From RPQJ01 sp052035645 (GTDB lineage: Bacteria > Pseudomonadota > Gammaproteobacteria > Steroidobacterales > Steroidobacteraceae): DNA of 64,000 bases. The translations under genes and the position numbers were made by a program. The stretch lies in contig JBPOHK010000106.1 of assembly GCA_052035645.1 (NCBI GenBank), positions 1 through 64,000 on the forward strand, given 5' to 3'. Shown here piece by piece: positions 17,449 to 26,700 of the stretch; within the stretch, counting starts at the first letter, position 1, and each line of letters opens with the position of its first letter. The notes beneath the pieces are model-generated. The model did no database searches, was not told the origin of the DNA, and saw only the letters and a program-made list of their open reading frames with translations.

Positions 17449-17841
17449 TTACACGGACGGCAGTCGCCTGACCGCGTTGCGGTCCAGAACCATTCCGAGC
17501 AGGGAGCCGACGCTGCGGTGCGCCTCGAGCGGGTGGCGCAGCGGAGCGTTGACGTTCAGCCGGTAGCGGTTGCGGCGCCCGCTGCGCTCGCGGATCACCA
17601 CGCCCGCATCGACGAGGTCGTCGACGATCTTCTGCACCGCCCGCTCGGTGATGCCGACGCTGGTCGCGACGTCGCGCAGCCGGGCCTCCGGGTCGCGCGC
17701 CAGGCAGACGAGCACGTGGCCGTGGTTGCTGAGGAACGTCCAGTGCCTCGCCGCGGTCTCAGTGGGCAGGGCCGCCGCGGCGCGGGGCGCCGGAACCTCG
17801 CCACCCGTCGGTTGCCTGAAGTTTTGTTCCGGTTTTTTCAT
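17449..17841 (-). CDS. Winged-helix transcriptional regulator (130 aa)
   Basis: A small DNA-binding protein with a MarR/ArsR-like winged helix: helix NHGHVLVCLARDPEARLRDVATSVGITERAVQKIVDDLVDAG (about 39-80), with the wing VVIRERSGRRNRYRLNV. No effector domain is visible. The N-terminal 30 residues are Pro/Ala-rich and likely flexible. It is divergent from htpX across a 135-bp gap and could control it; that is inference from position. Confidence 0.8.
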   Translation of the reverse strand: MKKPEQNFRQPTGGEVPAPRAAAALPTETAARHWTFLSNHGHVLVCLARDPEARLRDVATSVGITERAVQKIVDDLVDAGVVIRERSGRRNRYRLNVNAPLRHPLEAHRSVGSLLGMVLDRNAVRRLPSV

Positions 17842-17976
17842 TCATGATAGTATGCATCCGCGGTCGGGGCCTGGCTAGGGGGCGATCCCCGGCCGGGCTT
17901 GAACTGGCTCCGGTCGGCCCCATCGATCGAACCTTGCATCGCGGGCCCCTGCCGCCCGCTGTGGAGATTGGAACCC

Positions 17977-18861
17977 ATGATGAAGCGCATCTTCCTGTTC
18001 CTGGTCACCAACCTGGCGATCATGGCGGTGCTGACGGTCGTGCTGAGCCTGCTCGGCGTCGACAGCCTGCTGGCGCAGAACGGCTCCGACCTGAACATCC
18101 GCGCGCTCGTGATCTACGCGGCCGTGGTCGGCTTCACCGGCTCGTTCATCTCGCTGGCCATGTCCAAGTGGTCGGCCAAGCGCATGATGGGCGTGCGGGT
18201 GATCGCCCAGCCGGCCAACGGCACCGAGAGCTGGCTGGTGAACACCGTGCAGCGCCAGGCCCAGCAGGCCGGCATCGGCATGCCGGAAGTGGGCATCTTC
18301 GACTCGCCGGAGCCGAACGCCTTCGCGACCGGCGCGCGGCGCGACGCCGCGCTGGTCGCCGTCAGCACCGGCCTGCTGCAGCGCATGGACCAGTCGGAAG
18401 TCGAGGCCGTGCTCGGCCACGAGATCAGCCACGTCGCCAACGGCGACATGTTGACGCTGACGCTCATCCAGGGCGTGGTGAACACCTTCACCGTGATCCT
18501 GTCGCGCGTCATCGGCCACACGGTCGACCGCGTGGTGTTCCGCACGGAGAAGGGCTACGGCCCGGGCTACTACATCACCGTGATCGTGACGCAGATCGTG
18601 CTCAGCATCCTCGCGAGCATGGTGGTCATGTGGTTCTCGCGGCAGCGCGAGTTCCGCGCGGACGCCGGCGGCGCCAGCCTCGCCGGCCGCCAGAAGATGA
18701 TCTCGGCGCTCGAGCGCCTGAAGCAGGCGCACACGGGCCCGCTGCCCGAAAGCATGGCGGCGTTCGGCATCGCGGGCGGCACGGTCTCGGGCCTGAAGAA
18801 GCTCTTCATGTCCCACCCGCCGCTCGAGGAGCGCATCGCCGCGCTGCGCGCCCAGGCCTGA
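17977..18861 (+). CDS. htpX: Membrane zinc metalloprotease HtpX (294 aa)
   Basis: A stress-induced inner-membrane protease for quality control of membrane proteins. Two N-terminal transmembrane segments (about 4-24 and 39-58), the zinc motif HEISH (about 147-151) in VLGHEISHVANGD, two further membrane segments, and the distal FRADAGGASLAG with the third zinc ligand are all present. It ends with the usual SHPPLEERIAAL. The ATG at 17977 gives the canonical MKRIFLF N-terminus; frames upstream are not conserved. Confidence 0.95.
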   Translation: MMKRIFLFLVTNLAIMAVLTVVLSLLGVDSLLAQNGSDLNIRALVIYAAVVGFTGSFISLAMSKWSAKRMMGVRVIAQPANGTESWLVNTVQRQAQQAGIGMPEVGIFDSPEPNAFATGARRDAALVAVSTGLLQRMDQSEVEAVLGHEISHVANGDMLTLTLIQGVVNTFTVILSRVIGHTVDRVVFRTEKGYGPGYYITVIVTQIVLSILASMVVMWFSRQREFRADAGGASLAGRQKMISALERLKQAHTGPLPESMAAFGIAGGTVSGLKKLFMSHPPLEERIAALRAQA

Positions 18862-18896
18862 GCCCGGAATCCGCGCCGCCTCGCGCGACGAAATCG

Positions 18897-18927
18897 GGCC
18901 GCGTCCGGCAACGGGCGCGGCCTTTTT
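18897..18927 (+). terminator. Rho-independent terminator after htpX
   Basis: Stem GGCCGCGTCC / GGGCGCGGCC with a short loop, followed by TTTTT at 18923-18927. It separates htpX from the photolyase gene, which starts 32 bp later. Confidence 0.75.
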
Positions 18928-18959
18928 CGTGCCCGCCGTGAGAGCATGACCGCCCCGCC

Positions 18960-20417
18960 ATGAGCACGCCTGCCACCGCCATCGTCTGGTTCCGGCGCGA
19001 CCTGCGCCTCGCCGACCACCCGGCCCTCGCGGCCGCCTGCGGGCGCGCCGAACGCGTCGTGGCGCTGTACGTCCATGCGCCGGAGGAAGACGGCGACTGG
19101 GCGCCCGGCGGAGCCAGCCGCTGGTGGCTGCACCACAGCCTCGCGGCGCTCGCCGCGTCGCTGCGCGCCAAGGGCGCGGAGCTGACCCTGCGGCGCGGCC
19201 CGGCACTCGATGCACTGCGCGCCGTCGTGCGCGAGACCGGCGCGACGCAGGTCTACTGGAACCGGCTGTACGAACCCGCCGTCGTGGCGCGCGACACGCG
19301 CATCAAGGCCGCGCTGCGCGAGGACGGGCTCGACTGCGAGAGCTTCAACTCGGCGCTGTTCTTCGAGCCCTGGACGGTGCGCACGGGCCAGGGCGGGCCG
19401 TACCGTGTGTTCACGCCGTTCTGGAAGGCCTGCCGCACGCAACTCGACGCGCAGCCGGCGCCGCTGCCGGCGCCGCCACGCCTGCGCTCGCCCGATCCGG
19501 CACCGGCCTCGTTGCCGCCAGAGGCGCTCGGCCTGCGGCCCCGCATCCGCTGGGACGACGGCATGCACGCCGCCTGGCAGCCCGGCGAGGACGGCGCGCT
19601 CGCGCAGCTCGAGGCGTTCTGCGAGTCCAGCCTCGGCCGCTACGACGACGGCCGCAACCGTCCGGACCAGCCTTGGAGCTCGCGGCTGTCGCCCTTCCTG
19701 CACTTCGGGGAAATCGGCCCCCGCCAGTGCCTCGCCGCCGTGCGCAACGCGCTGCTCGATGCACCCGCTGACGAGAAGGCGGCCGAGTCGTTCATCCGCG
19801 AGCTGGGCTGGCGCGAGTTCGCGCACCACCTGCTGCACCACTACCCGGAGACGCCGACCCGTCCGCTCGATGCGCGCTTCGAGCGGTTCCCGTGGGAACC
19901 GAACGACGCCTGGCTCGAAGCGTGGCAGCGGGGGCGCACCGGCTACCCGATCGTCGATGCGGGCATGCGCGAGCTGTGGACCACGGGCTGGATGCACAAC
20001 CGCGTGCGCATGATCGTCGCCTCGCTGCTGACCAAGAACCTGCGCCAGCCGTGGCTCGCCGGCGCCCGCTGGTTCTGGGACACGCTGGTCGACGCGAGCC
20101 TCGCGAACAACACGCTCGGCTGGCAGTGGACGGCCGGCTGCGGGGCCGACGCCGCGCCGTACTTCCGGATCTTCAACCCGGTGCTGCAGGCCGAGCGCTA
20201 CGACCCCGCGCGCGCCTACCTGCGACGCTGGTTGCCGGAACTCGCGCGGCTGCCCGACAGCCACATCCACCGACCCTGGCAGGCGCCGCCGGCGATGCTG
20301 GCCGAGGCCGGCGTGCGCCTCGGTGTCGACTACCCGGCGCCGGTCGTGGATTTCCCGGCCAGCCGCACCGCCGCACTCGAGGCCTACGCCCGCATCAAGG
20401 GGCCGCCTGGCGCCTGA
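18960..20417 (+). CDS. phrB: Deoxyribodipyrimidine photolyase (485 aa)
   Basis: A light-driven flavoenzyme that splits cyclobutane pyrimidine dimers. The N-terminal photolyase domain (about 1-130) begins TAIVWFRRDLRLADHPAL. The FAD domain shows LSPFLHFGEIGPRQ, RELGWREFAHHLLHH, RTGYPIVDAGMRELWTTGWMHNRVRMIVASLLTKNL and the signature WQWTAGCGADAAPYFRIFNP, which is the class I CPD type. The length is normal. It heads a run of genes whose linkage with photolyase is typical of singlet-oxygen/ChrR-type regulons. No sigma factor gene is in view. Confidence 0.93.
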   Translation: MSTPATAIVWFRRDLRLADHPALAAACGRAERVVALYVHAPEEDGDWAPGGASRWWLHHSLAALAASLRAKGAELTLRRGPALDALRAVVRETGATQVYWNRLYEPAVVARDTRIKAALREDGLDCESFNSALFFEPWTVRTGQGGPYRVFTPFWKACRTQLDAQPAPLPAPPRLRSPDPAPASLPPEALGLRPRIRWDDGMHAAWQPGEDGALAQLEAFCESSLGRYDDGRNRPDQPWSSRLSPFLHFGEIGPRQCLAAVRNALLDAPADEKAAESFIRELGWREFAHHLLHHYPETPTRPLDARFERFPWEPNDAWLEAWQRGRTGYPIVDAGMRELWTTGWMHNRVRMIVASLLTKNLRQPWLAGARWFWDTLVDASLANNTLGWQWTAGCGADAAPYFRIFNPVLQAERYDPARAYLRRWLPELARLPDSHIHRPWQAPPAMLAEAGVRLGVDYPAPVVDFPASRTAALEAYARIKGPPGA

Positions 20418-20450
20418 ATCCGCGCCTCCGACCATGGCGAAACGGCCGTC

Positions 20451-21032
20451 ATGCCCGCCCGCCACCACCTCGCCCTGCCCCACCTGCTTCTGTGCCTGCT
20501 CGCGCTCGCGGGCGGGACGGCGCTCGGCGCCCCGCTGCCCGAACCGGCGCAGCGCGAGCCCCACGCGTGGCGGGCCGTGGGCAGCGGCGAATTGCGCTTC
20601 CTCGGCCGGCGCATCTACGACGCGGGACTCTGGAGCACCAGCGGCCGCTTCGAGGGGCTCGACGCCGACCAGCCGATGGCGCTCACGCTCTGGTACGGAC
20701 GCGAGTTCAGCCGCGACCAGCTGCTCTCCATCACCCACACCGCGTGGCGGCTGCTCGGCGAGACGACGCCGTCGCAGCAGCAGCGCTGGCTCGCGGACCT
20801 GCGCGGGCTGTGGAGCGACGTCGGGCCGGGCCAGAACCTCACGGCGGTCGTGGAACCCGGCGGCGAGACGCGCTTCTACGACCGCGAGCGCCTGCTCGGC
20901 CGCATCGCCGACCCTCGGTTCGGGCCCGCCTTCCTCGCCATCTGGCTGCACCCGCGCAGCGTGGTCGGCGACCTGCGCACCGACCTGCTCGGCGGAGCGA
21001 CGGCCGATGCGCGACGCGCGCCGGCGCCCTGA
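20451..21032 (+). CDS. Chalcone-isomerase-like exported protein (193 aa)
   Basis: A signal peptide (about residues 1-26, ending LGAPLPEP) is followed by a chalcone isomerase-like fold: VGSGELRFLGRRIYDAGLW, the MALTLWYGREFSRDQLLSI strand-helix, and a C-terminal FLAIWLHPRSVVGDLRTDLLG. Bacterial members of this family sit in the same lipid/photolyase clusters; their biochemical role is unknown and flavonoid chemistry is not implied. It starts 33 bp after phrB and probably shares its transcript. Confidence 0.85.
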   Translation: MPARHHLALPHLLLCLLALAGGTALGAPLPEPAQREPHAWRAVGSGELRFLGRRIYDAGLWSTSGRFEGLDADQPMALTLWYGREFSRDQLLSITHTAWRLLGETTPSQQQRWLADLRGLWSDVGPGQNLTAVVEPGGETRFYDRERLLGRIADPRFGPAFLAIWLHPRSVVGDLRTDLLGGATADARRAPAP

Positions 21033-21047
21033 GACGGGGGCACCGTG

Positions 21048-22063
<1,016 letters not shown>

Positions 22064-22067
<4 letters not shown>

Positions 22068-23350
22068 GGATCGCCGTCGTCGGCGCCGGCATCGCCGGCC
22101 TGTATGCCGCCTGGCGCCTCTCGCGCGAGCACGACGTCACGCTCTACGAGGCGAACGACTGGCTCGGCGGCCACACGCACACGGTGGACGTGGAGCGGCA
22201 CGGCCGGTCCTGGGCGATCGACACGGGGTTCATCGTCTTCAACGACTGGACCTACGGGAACTTCATGGGCCTGCTGCGCGAACTCGGCGTCGGCTGGCAG
22301 CCCTCGAACATGAGCTTCAGCCTGCGCTGCGAGCGCACCGGCCTCGAATACAACGGCACCTCGCTGAACTCCCTGTTCGCGCAGCGCCGCAACGCGCTGC
22401 GTCCGTCGTTCCTGCGCATGATCGCCGACATCCTGCGCTTCAACGCCCGCAGCCGGGAACTGCTCGCGGGCGACGACGACACGCTCACGCTCGGCGCCTA
22501 CCTGGAGCGAGGCCGCTACTCGCGGCAGTTCGTCGAGCACTACATCCTGCCGATGGGACGCGCGATCTGGTCGGCCGAGGCGACGGCGATGCTGGATTTC
22601 CCGGCGCGCTTCTTCGTGGATTTCTTCGACCGCCACGGCTTCCTCTCGGTCGACGACCGGCCGCTCTGGCAGGTCGTGCGAGGCGGCTCGCGCGAGTACG
22701 TCCGCGCGCTCGAGCGCGCCATGCGCGCGAAGGTCCACCTCTCGACGCCGGTGGCCGGCATCCGCCGCACGGCACAGGACGTGCGCGTGCGCACGGTGCG
22801 CGGCGACGTCGAGGCCTTCGATCACGTCTTCCTCGCCTGCCACTCCGTCGAGGCGCTCGGGATGCTCGAGCAACCGTCGGCCGCGGAACGCGAGGTGCTC
22901 GAGTCGTTCCCGTATGCGCGCAACGAAGCGATCCTGCACACCGACGCCTCGCTGCTGCCGCGCCGGCCGCTCGCCCGCGCCGCCTGGAACTACCACCTGC
23001 TGCGCGACCCGCAGGAGCCCGTCGCCCTCACCTACGACATGAACGTCCTGCAGTCGCTGGAGGCGCCCGAGCGCTTCCTCGTCACGCTCAACCATCGCGA
23101 CGCGATCGACCCGCGCACCGTCCTCGGCCGCTGGGAGTACGACCACCCGGTCTACCTGCCGAAGGGCGTGGCCGCCCAGCGCCGTCACCGCGAGCTGAAC
23201 GGCGCGCAGCGAACGTACTTCTGCGGCGCCTACTGGCGCTTCGGCTTCCACGAGGACGGCGTGGTGAGCGCGCAGGCCGCGCTCGCGCATTTCGCCGACG
23301 ACAGCGAGCGCAATCGCCATGCACAGCGCCCTCTACAGCGGGTGGGTTAG
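22064..23350 (+). CDS. FAD-dependent amine-oxidase-like oxidoreductase (428 aa)
   Basis: An N-terminal Rossmann FAD motif RIAVVGAGIAGLYAAWRLS (residues 2-20) is followed by VTLYEANDWLGGHTHTVDVE, typical of the flavin amine oxidase/phytoene-desaturase-like group. The C-terminus has YFCGAYWRFGFHEDGVVSAQAAL, closing the FAD site. Family members are encoded beside DUF1365 and cfa-type genes in many proteobacteria and are thought to act on modified fatty acids. The start overlaps the desaturase stop, and the end overlaps the DUF1365 gene by 32 bp. Confidence 0.87.
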
Positions 23351-24122
23351 GCACCGGCGGCAGGCGCCGCGGCCGCACGCCTTCCGCTACCGCCTGTGCC
23401 TGCTGTGGCTCGACCTCGCCGAACTCGACACGGTCTTCGCGGGACGCTGGCTGTGGTCGACCCGGCGTGCGGCGTTCGCGCGCTGGCAGCGCGCGGACCA
23501 TCACGGCGATCCGGCCGAACCGCTGGACGAGAGCATCCGCCGGCTGGTCGAGAGCCGCACGGGCCGGCGTCCCGACGGCCCGATCCGCCTGCTGACGCAC
23601 CCGCGCTACCTCGGCTACGGCTTCAACCCGGTCAGCTTCTACTACTGCTACGAGCCGGACGGCCTCACCCTGTCGACCGTGGTCGCCGAGATCAACAACA
23701 CGCCGTGGGGCGAGCAGCACTGCTACGTGCTGCCGGCCCGCGCGAGCGCGGGGCGGCCCGACGGCGCGCTGCGTTTCCGCTTCGGCAAGGACTTCCACGT
23801 CTCGCCGTTCCTGCCGATGGACATGGACTACGACTGGCGCTTCACGGCGCCTGAGGCGCGCCTGCTGGTGCACATGGAGAACTGGCGCGATGGCGAGCAG
23901 GTGTTCGACGCGACCATGACGCTCGAGCGGCGACCGATCACGGGCGCCTCCCTCGCCGCGGCGCTCGCGTCGTATCCGCTGATGACGGCCCAGGTGTCGT
24001 TCGCGATCTACTGGCAGGCGCTGCGGCTGTGGCTGAAGCGCACGCCCTTCTTCACCCACCCCGACAAGACCGGCGCCGGCCATCGCAGCCACGCCGGCCG
24101 CATCGAGAGTCCGCACGCATGA
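23319..24122 (+). CDS. DUF1365 family protein (267 aa)
   Basis: Family signatures are HSALYSGWVRHRR at the start, FRYRLCLLWLDLAEL, the highly conserved LTHPRYLGYGFNPVSFYYCY (about 91-110) and VVAEINNTPWGEQHCYVL, then KDFHVSPFLPMDMDY. The activity of DUF1365 is not established. Its constant association with cfa-type methyltransferases and FAD oxidoreductases implies a step in making or handling modified acyl chains. It overlaps both neighbours (32 bp upstream, 4 bp downstream). Confidence 0.9.
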   Translation: MHSALYSGWVRHRRQAPRPHAFRYRLCLLWLDLAELDTVFAGRWLWSTRRAAFARWQRADHHGDPAEPLDESIRRLVESRTGRRPDGPIRLLTHPRYLGYGFNPVSFYYCYEPDGLTLSTVVAEINNTPWGEQHCYVLPARASAGRPDGALRFRFGKDFHVSPFLPMDMDYDWRFTAPEARLLVHMENWRDGEQVFDATMTLERRPITGASLAAALASYPLMTAQVSFAIYWQALRLWLKRTPFFTHPDKTGAGHRSHAGRIESPHA

Positions 24123-25414
24123 ACACGACCACCACGACCGCCCGCCCCGCCCTGCTGCCCGGGCACCTGCTCGGCGACGACCGCGCCGGCCGCGAGCCGA
24201 CGTGGCTGCAGCGGCTCGGCCGCAAGCTGTTCCTCGCGCAACTGGAGCGGTTGCAGCACGGCGAACTGACCGTGATCGACGGCGCGGAGCGCCTCAGCTT
24301 CGGCCGCCGCAGCGCCGAGTGCGACCTGCACGTGACGCTCGAGGTGCTGCACCCGCAGGTCTACGCGGACGCCGCCTTCGGCGGCACCGTCGGCGGCGGC
24401 GAGGCCTACATCCGCGGCCAGTGGCGCGCCGACGACCTCACCGCGCTGATCCGCCTGTTCGTCGCCAACCGCGAGATGATGGAGTCGGTCGAGGGCCCGG
24501 CCTCCTTCGTCGCCGCGCCGGCGCGCCGCCTGCTGCACTGGGCCAACCGCAACAGCAGGGACGGCAGTCGTCGCAACATCTCGGCGCACTACGACCTCGG
24601 CAACGAGCTCTTCGCACGGATGCTCGATCCGACCATGGCGTACTCCTGCGGCATCTTCGAACGCGAGGACGCGACGCTGCACGAGGCGCAGCTCGCCAAG
24701 TTCGACCGCATCTGCAGCAAGCTGCGGCTCTCGCCCGCCGACCACCTCGTCGAAATCGGCACGGGCTGGGGCGGCCTCGCGATCCACGCGGCGGCGAACT
24801 ACGGCTGCCGCGTGACCACCACGACCATCTCGCGCGAGCAGCACGACTGGGCGCGCGAGAAGATCGCGGCCGCGGGCCTCACGGACCGCATCACGCTGCT
24901 GCTCGAAGACTACCGCGACCTGCGCGGGCAGTTCGACAAGGCAGTGTCGGTGGAGATGATCGAGGCGGTCGGCCACCAGTACCTCGACGCGTACACGGCC
25001 AAGTGCGCCTCGCTGCTGAAGCCGGACGGCGCGATGCTGCTGCAGGCGATCACGCTGCAGGACCAGATCTACGAGCAGGCCCTGAAGAGCGTCGACTTCA
25101 TCCAGCGCTTCGTGTTCCCGGGCAGCTTCATCCCGTCGGTGACGGCGATCGCGGACTCGCTGCGGCGCCGGACGGACCTCAAGGTCTTCCACCTCGAGGA
25201 CATCGGGCCGCACTACGCGACCACGCTGCGGCGCTGGCGCGAGAACTTCTTCGCGCAGCTCGACGAGATCCGCGCGCTCGGCTACCCGGACGAGTTCGTG
25301 CGGCTCTGGGAGTTCTACCTCTGCTACTGCGAGGGCGGCTTCCTCGAGCGGCAGATCGGCGACGTGCAGATGCTGCTCACCAAGCCTCGGTGCCGGTTGC
25401 CGTCCGTTCGGTGA
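24119..25414 (+). CDS. cfa: Cyclopropane-fatty-acyl-phospholipid synthase family methyltransferase (431 aa)
   Basis: A SAM-dependent enzyme that transfers a methylene or methyl group to unsaturated acyl chains in membrane phospholipid. The SAM domain shows HYDLGNELFARMLDPTMAYSCGIF, the binding loop VEIGTGWGGLAIHAA, SVEMIEAVGHQYLDAY, and FPGSFIPSV toward the end. The N-terminal lipid-binding part is present. Whether it makes cyclopropane, or methylates toward methyl-branched or furan fatty acids, cannot be told from motifs. The ATG at 24119 overlaps the DUF1365 stop. Confidence 0.9.
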   Translation: MNTTTTTARPALLPGHLLGDDRAGREPTWLQRLGRKLFLAQLERLQHGELTVIDGAERLSFGRRSAECDLHVTLEVLHPQVYADAAFGGTVGGGEAYIRGQWRADDLTALIRLFVANREMMESVEGPASFVAAPARRLLHWANRNSRDGSRRNISAHYDLGNELFARMLDPTMAYSCGIFEREDATLHEAQLAKFDRICSKLRLSPADHLVEIGTGWGGLAIHAAANYGCRVTTTTISREQHDWAREKIAAAGLTDRITLLLEDYRDLRGQFDKAVSVEMIEAVGHQYLDAYTAKCASLLKPDGAMLLQAITLQDQIYEQALKSVDFIQRFVFPGSFIPSVTAIADSLRRRTDLKVFHLEDIGPHYATTLRRWRENFFAQLDEIRALGYPDEFVRLWEFYLCYCEGGFLERQIGDVQMLLTKPRCRLPSVR

Positions 25415-25505
25415 ACGTCGGTGCGGCTCGCTGCGTGGCGAGCTACGCGGTGGGCTGACGCGGTGGGCTGAGAGGCGAAGGACGGCGCGGGTGCAGGGCC
25501 GCTGG

Positions 25506-25613
25506 CTTCCGATGTCCGGCCTGCCCGCAGGGACGCCGTAACCCCATCCTGGGGGGCACGGGGCGCGGCGTCCATGGGGCGCACGGCCTTGCGGGCAGGC
25601 CGGACACCGGAAG
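25506..25613. repeat. Large palindromic element, copy A
   Basis: Outer arms of 24 bp, CTTCCGATGTCCGGCCTGCC... (25506-25529) and its complement at 25590-25613, match at 23 of 24 positions. Inside, GGACGCCG/CGGCGTCC and CCCC/GGGG pairs form further stems, so the single strand can fold as a multi-arm structure. On the - strand its core (CCCCATGGACGCCGCGCCCC) matches the core of copy B read on the + strand. Confidence 0.75.
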
Positions 25614-25730
25614 CGGGCGCGGCCTGAAGGTGAACCGCGGCGTCGAGGCAGCCCGATGCGGTCTCCGCTCCGTCCTCTTCGAACCCCGACGCTGCCACCG
25701 CGCGTTCACGCCGGCAGCCGGCTCCTGGTT

Positions 25731-25820
25731 CCGGGGCGGTCCGGGAAACCGTGCGCCGCATGGACGCGGCGCCCGGAGCCCCCATGGATGGGTTCACGGC
25801 GTTTTCACGGACCGCCCCGG
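25731..25820. repeat. Large palindromic element, copy B (inverted relative to A)
   Basis: Arms CCGGGGCGGTCCG-GGAAA-CCGTG (25731-25753) and the near complement at 25795-25820 enclose two smaller hairpins, CGCCGC-N6-GCGGCG and a CCCCCAT/ATGGGTT pair. The core GCATGGACGCGGCGCCCGG is shared with copy A in the opposite orientation, though the outer arms differ in sequence. This is the pattern of a dispersed repeat with conserved core and variable arms. Confidence 0.7.
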
Positions 25821-25990
25821 AGCCGGGAGCCGAGATGCCGGCGCTGCACCGGACCGCCCCGGAGCCGCAAGCCGAAACACGGGCGAAGCACCGCACCGTC
25901 CACCGCGTCCGGTTCCGAGATGCCGGCGCATCACCGGACCGCCCCGGAGTCGGGCACCGAGATGCCGGCCACGCCAGCAGACCGCCCCGC
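25808..25990 (+). repeat. Tandem repeat, period about 42 bp, about 4 copies
   Basis: The unit starts CGGACCGCCCCGGAG and continues GCCGAGATGCCGGCG. Copies begin near 25808, 25850, 25892 (degenerate), 25935 and 25978 (partial). The first unit begins inside the right arm of palindromic element B, suggesting it arose by amplification from that arm. There are no unique spacers. Confidence 0.7.
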
Positions 25991-26062
25991 GGCATGCCCT
26001 TACTACCCGGTCAGCCGCCGCCGCCCCGATAATCGGCACCAAGCCAAGAACCGGAGCCCGAC

Positions 26063-26545
26063 ATGAGCCAAGCCGCCCTCCAGGGACTGTCCAACTCCAA
26101 GCTCGCGATCGAAATGACCGACGAGCAGCGCAAGGCGCTCGCCGAGGTGATGACCATCCGCAACCTCACCGCCGGCGAGGTGCTCGTCAAGGAAGGCGAC
26201 GTCGACGACCACCTGTACGTCGTGTCGAACGGCATGATCGGCATCATCAAGGCCGCCGGCACCGAGAACGAGGTGACGCTCAACACCCTGCGCCCCGGCG
26301 ACGTGGCCGGCGAACTGTCGTTCCTCGACGGCGCCACCCGCTACGCATCCCTGATCTCCGTCGCCGACAGCCAGGTGCTCGGCCTCAGCCGCGGCGACCT
26401 CGAGAGCCTGCTCGACAAGAATCCGCACCTCGTCTACCGCGTGATGCGCGCGATCGTACGGGTGGTGCACGACATCCAGCGGCGCCTCTCGATGCAGACC
26501 GCCGAGCTGACCAACTACCTCTACAAGACCCACGGCCGCTACTGA
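26063..26545 (+). CDS. Cyclic nucleotide-binding domain protein (160 aa)
   Basis: A single cNMP-binding (Crp/PKA regulatory-type) beta-barrel domain: AGEVLVKEGDVDDHLYVVSNGMIGI (about 37-61), then LRPGDVAGELSFLDGATRYASLISV (about 76-100) with the phosphate-binding-cassette position. There is no helix-turn-helix; the C-terminal helices (VMRAIVRVVHDIQRRLSMQ) end the protein. It could be a stand-alone ligand sensor. The start is fixed by homology from the first residues. It is separated from the Anbu cluster by a terminator. Confidence 0.85.
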   Translation: MSQAALQGLSNSKLAIEMTDEQRKALAEVMTIRNLTAGEVLVKEGDVDDHLYVVSNGMIGIIKAAGTENEVTLNTLRPGDVAGELSFLDGATRYASLISVADSQVLGLSRGDLESLLDKNPHLVYRVMRAIVRVVHDIQRRLSMQTAELTNYLYKTHGRY

Positions 26546-26585
26546 CCCGGCCCCGGCCGACGCCGGCCACGCACCAAAGTTGACC

Positions 26586-26613
26586 ACGGGCGGCCCCAGG
26601 GCCGCCCGTTTCG
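26586..26613 (+). terminator. Intrinsic terminator after the cNMP-binding gene
   Basis: CGGGCGGCC and GGCCGCCCG form a perfect 9-bp stem with a CCAG loop, followed by TTT. The T-run is short, so strength is uncertain. It isolates the Anbu cluster from the upstream gene. Confidence 0.65.
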
Positions 26614-26700
26614 CACCCGGACGGGGCAGTGAGGCGGCCAGATGCCCCGATCCACGGCTTGGCACGAAATTCGCTTGGGTCCCACGGAAGGACGCGACCC

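Larger units (their letters stand above)
25415..26062. repeat. Gene-free intergenic stretch of about 650 bp, rich in repeats
   Basis: Several reading frames cross this stretch on both strands but none shows a protein signature; their periodic composition comes from repeats. It starts with a 13-bp tandem (ACGCGGTGGGCTG twice, near 25445-25470). It then holds two large palindromic elements (25506-25613 and 25731-25820) and a tandem array with period of about 42 bp (25808-25990). The promoter of the next gene must lie in the last 70 bp. Confidence 0.75.

Noticed and set aside
20451..21032. Flavonoid chalcone isomerase
   Set aside because: Only the fold resembles it; the protein is exported and sits in a lipid operon without flavonoid genes.
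25808..25990. Possible CRISPR array
   Set aside because: Repeats are directly contiguous and degenerate with no unique spacers, and no cas genes lie near.
25324..25995. Open frames on both strands across the intergenic repeats
   Set aside because: Their repeated residues arise from the palindromes and the 42-bp tandem; no ribosome binding site or family signature.
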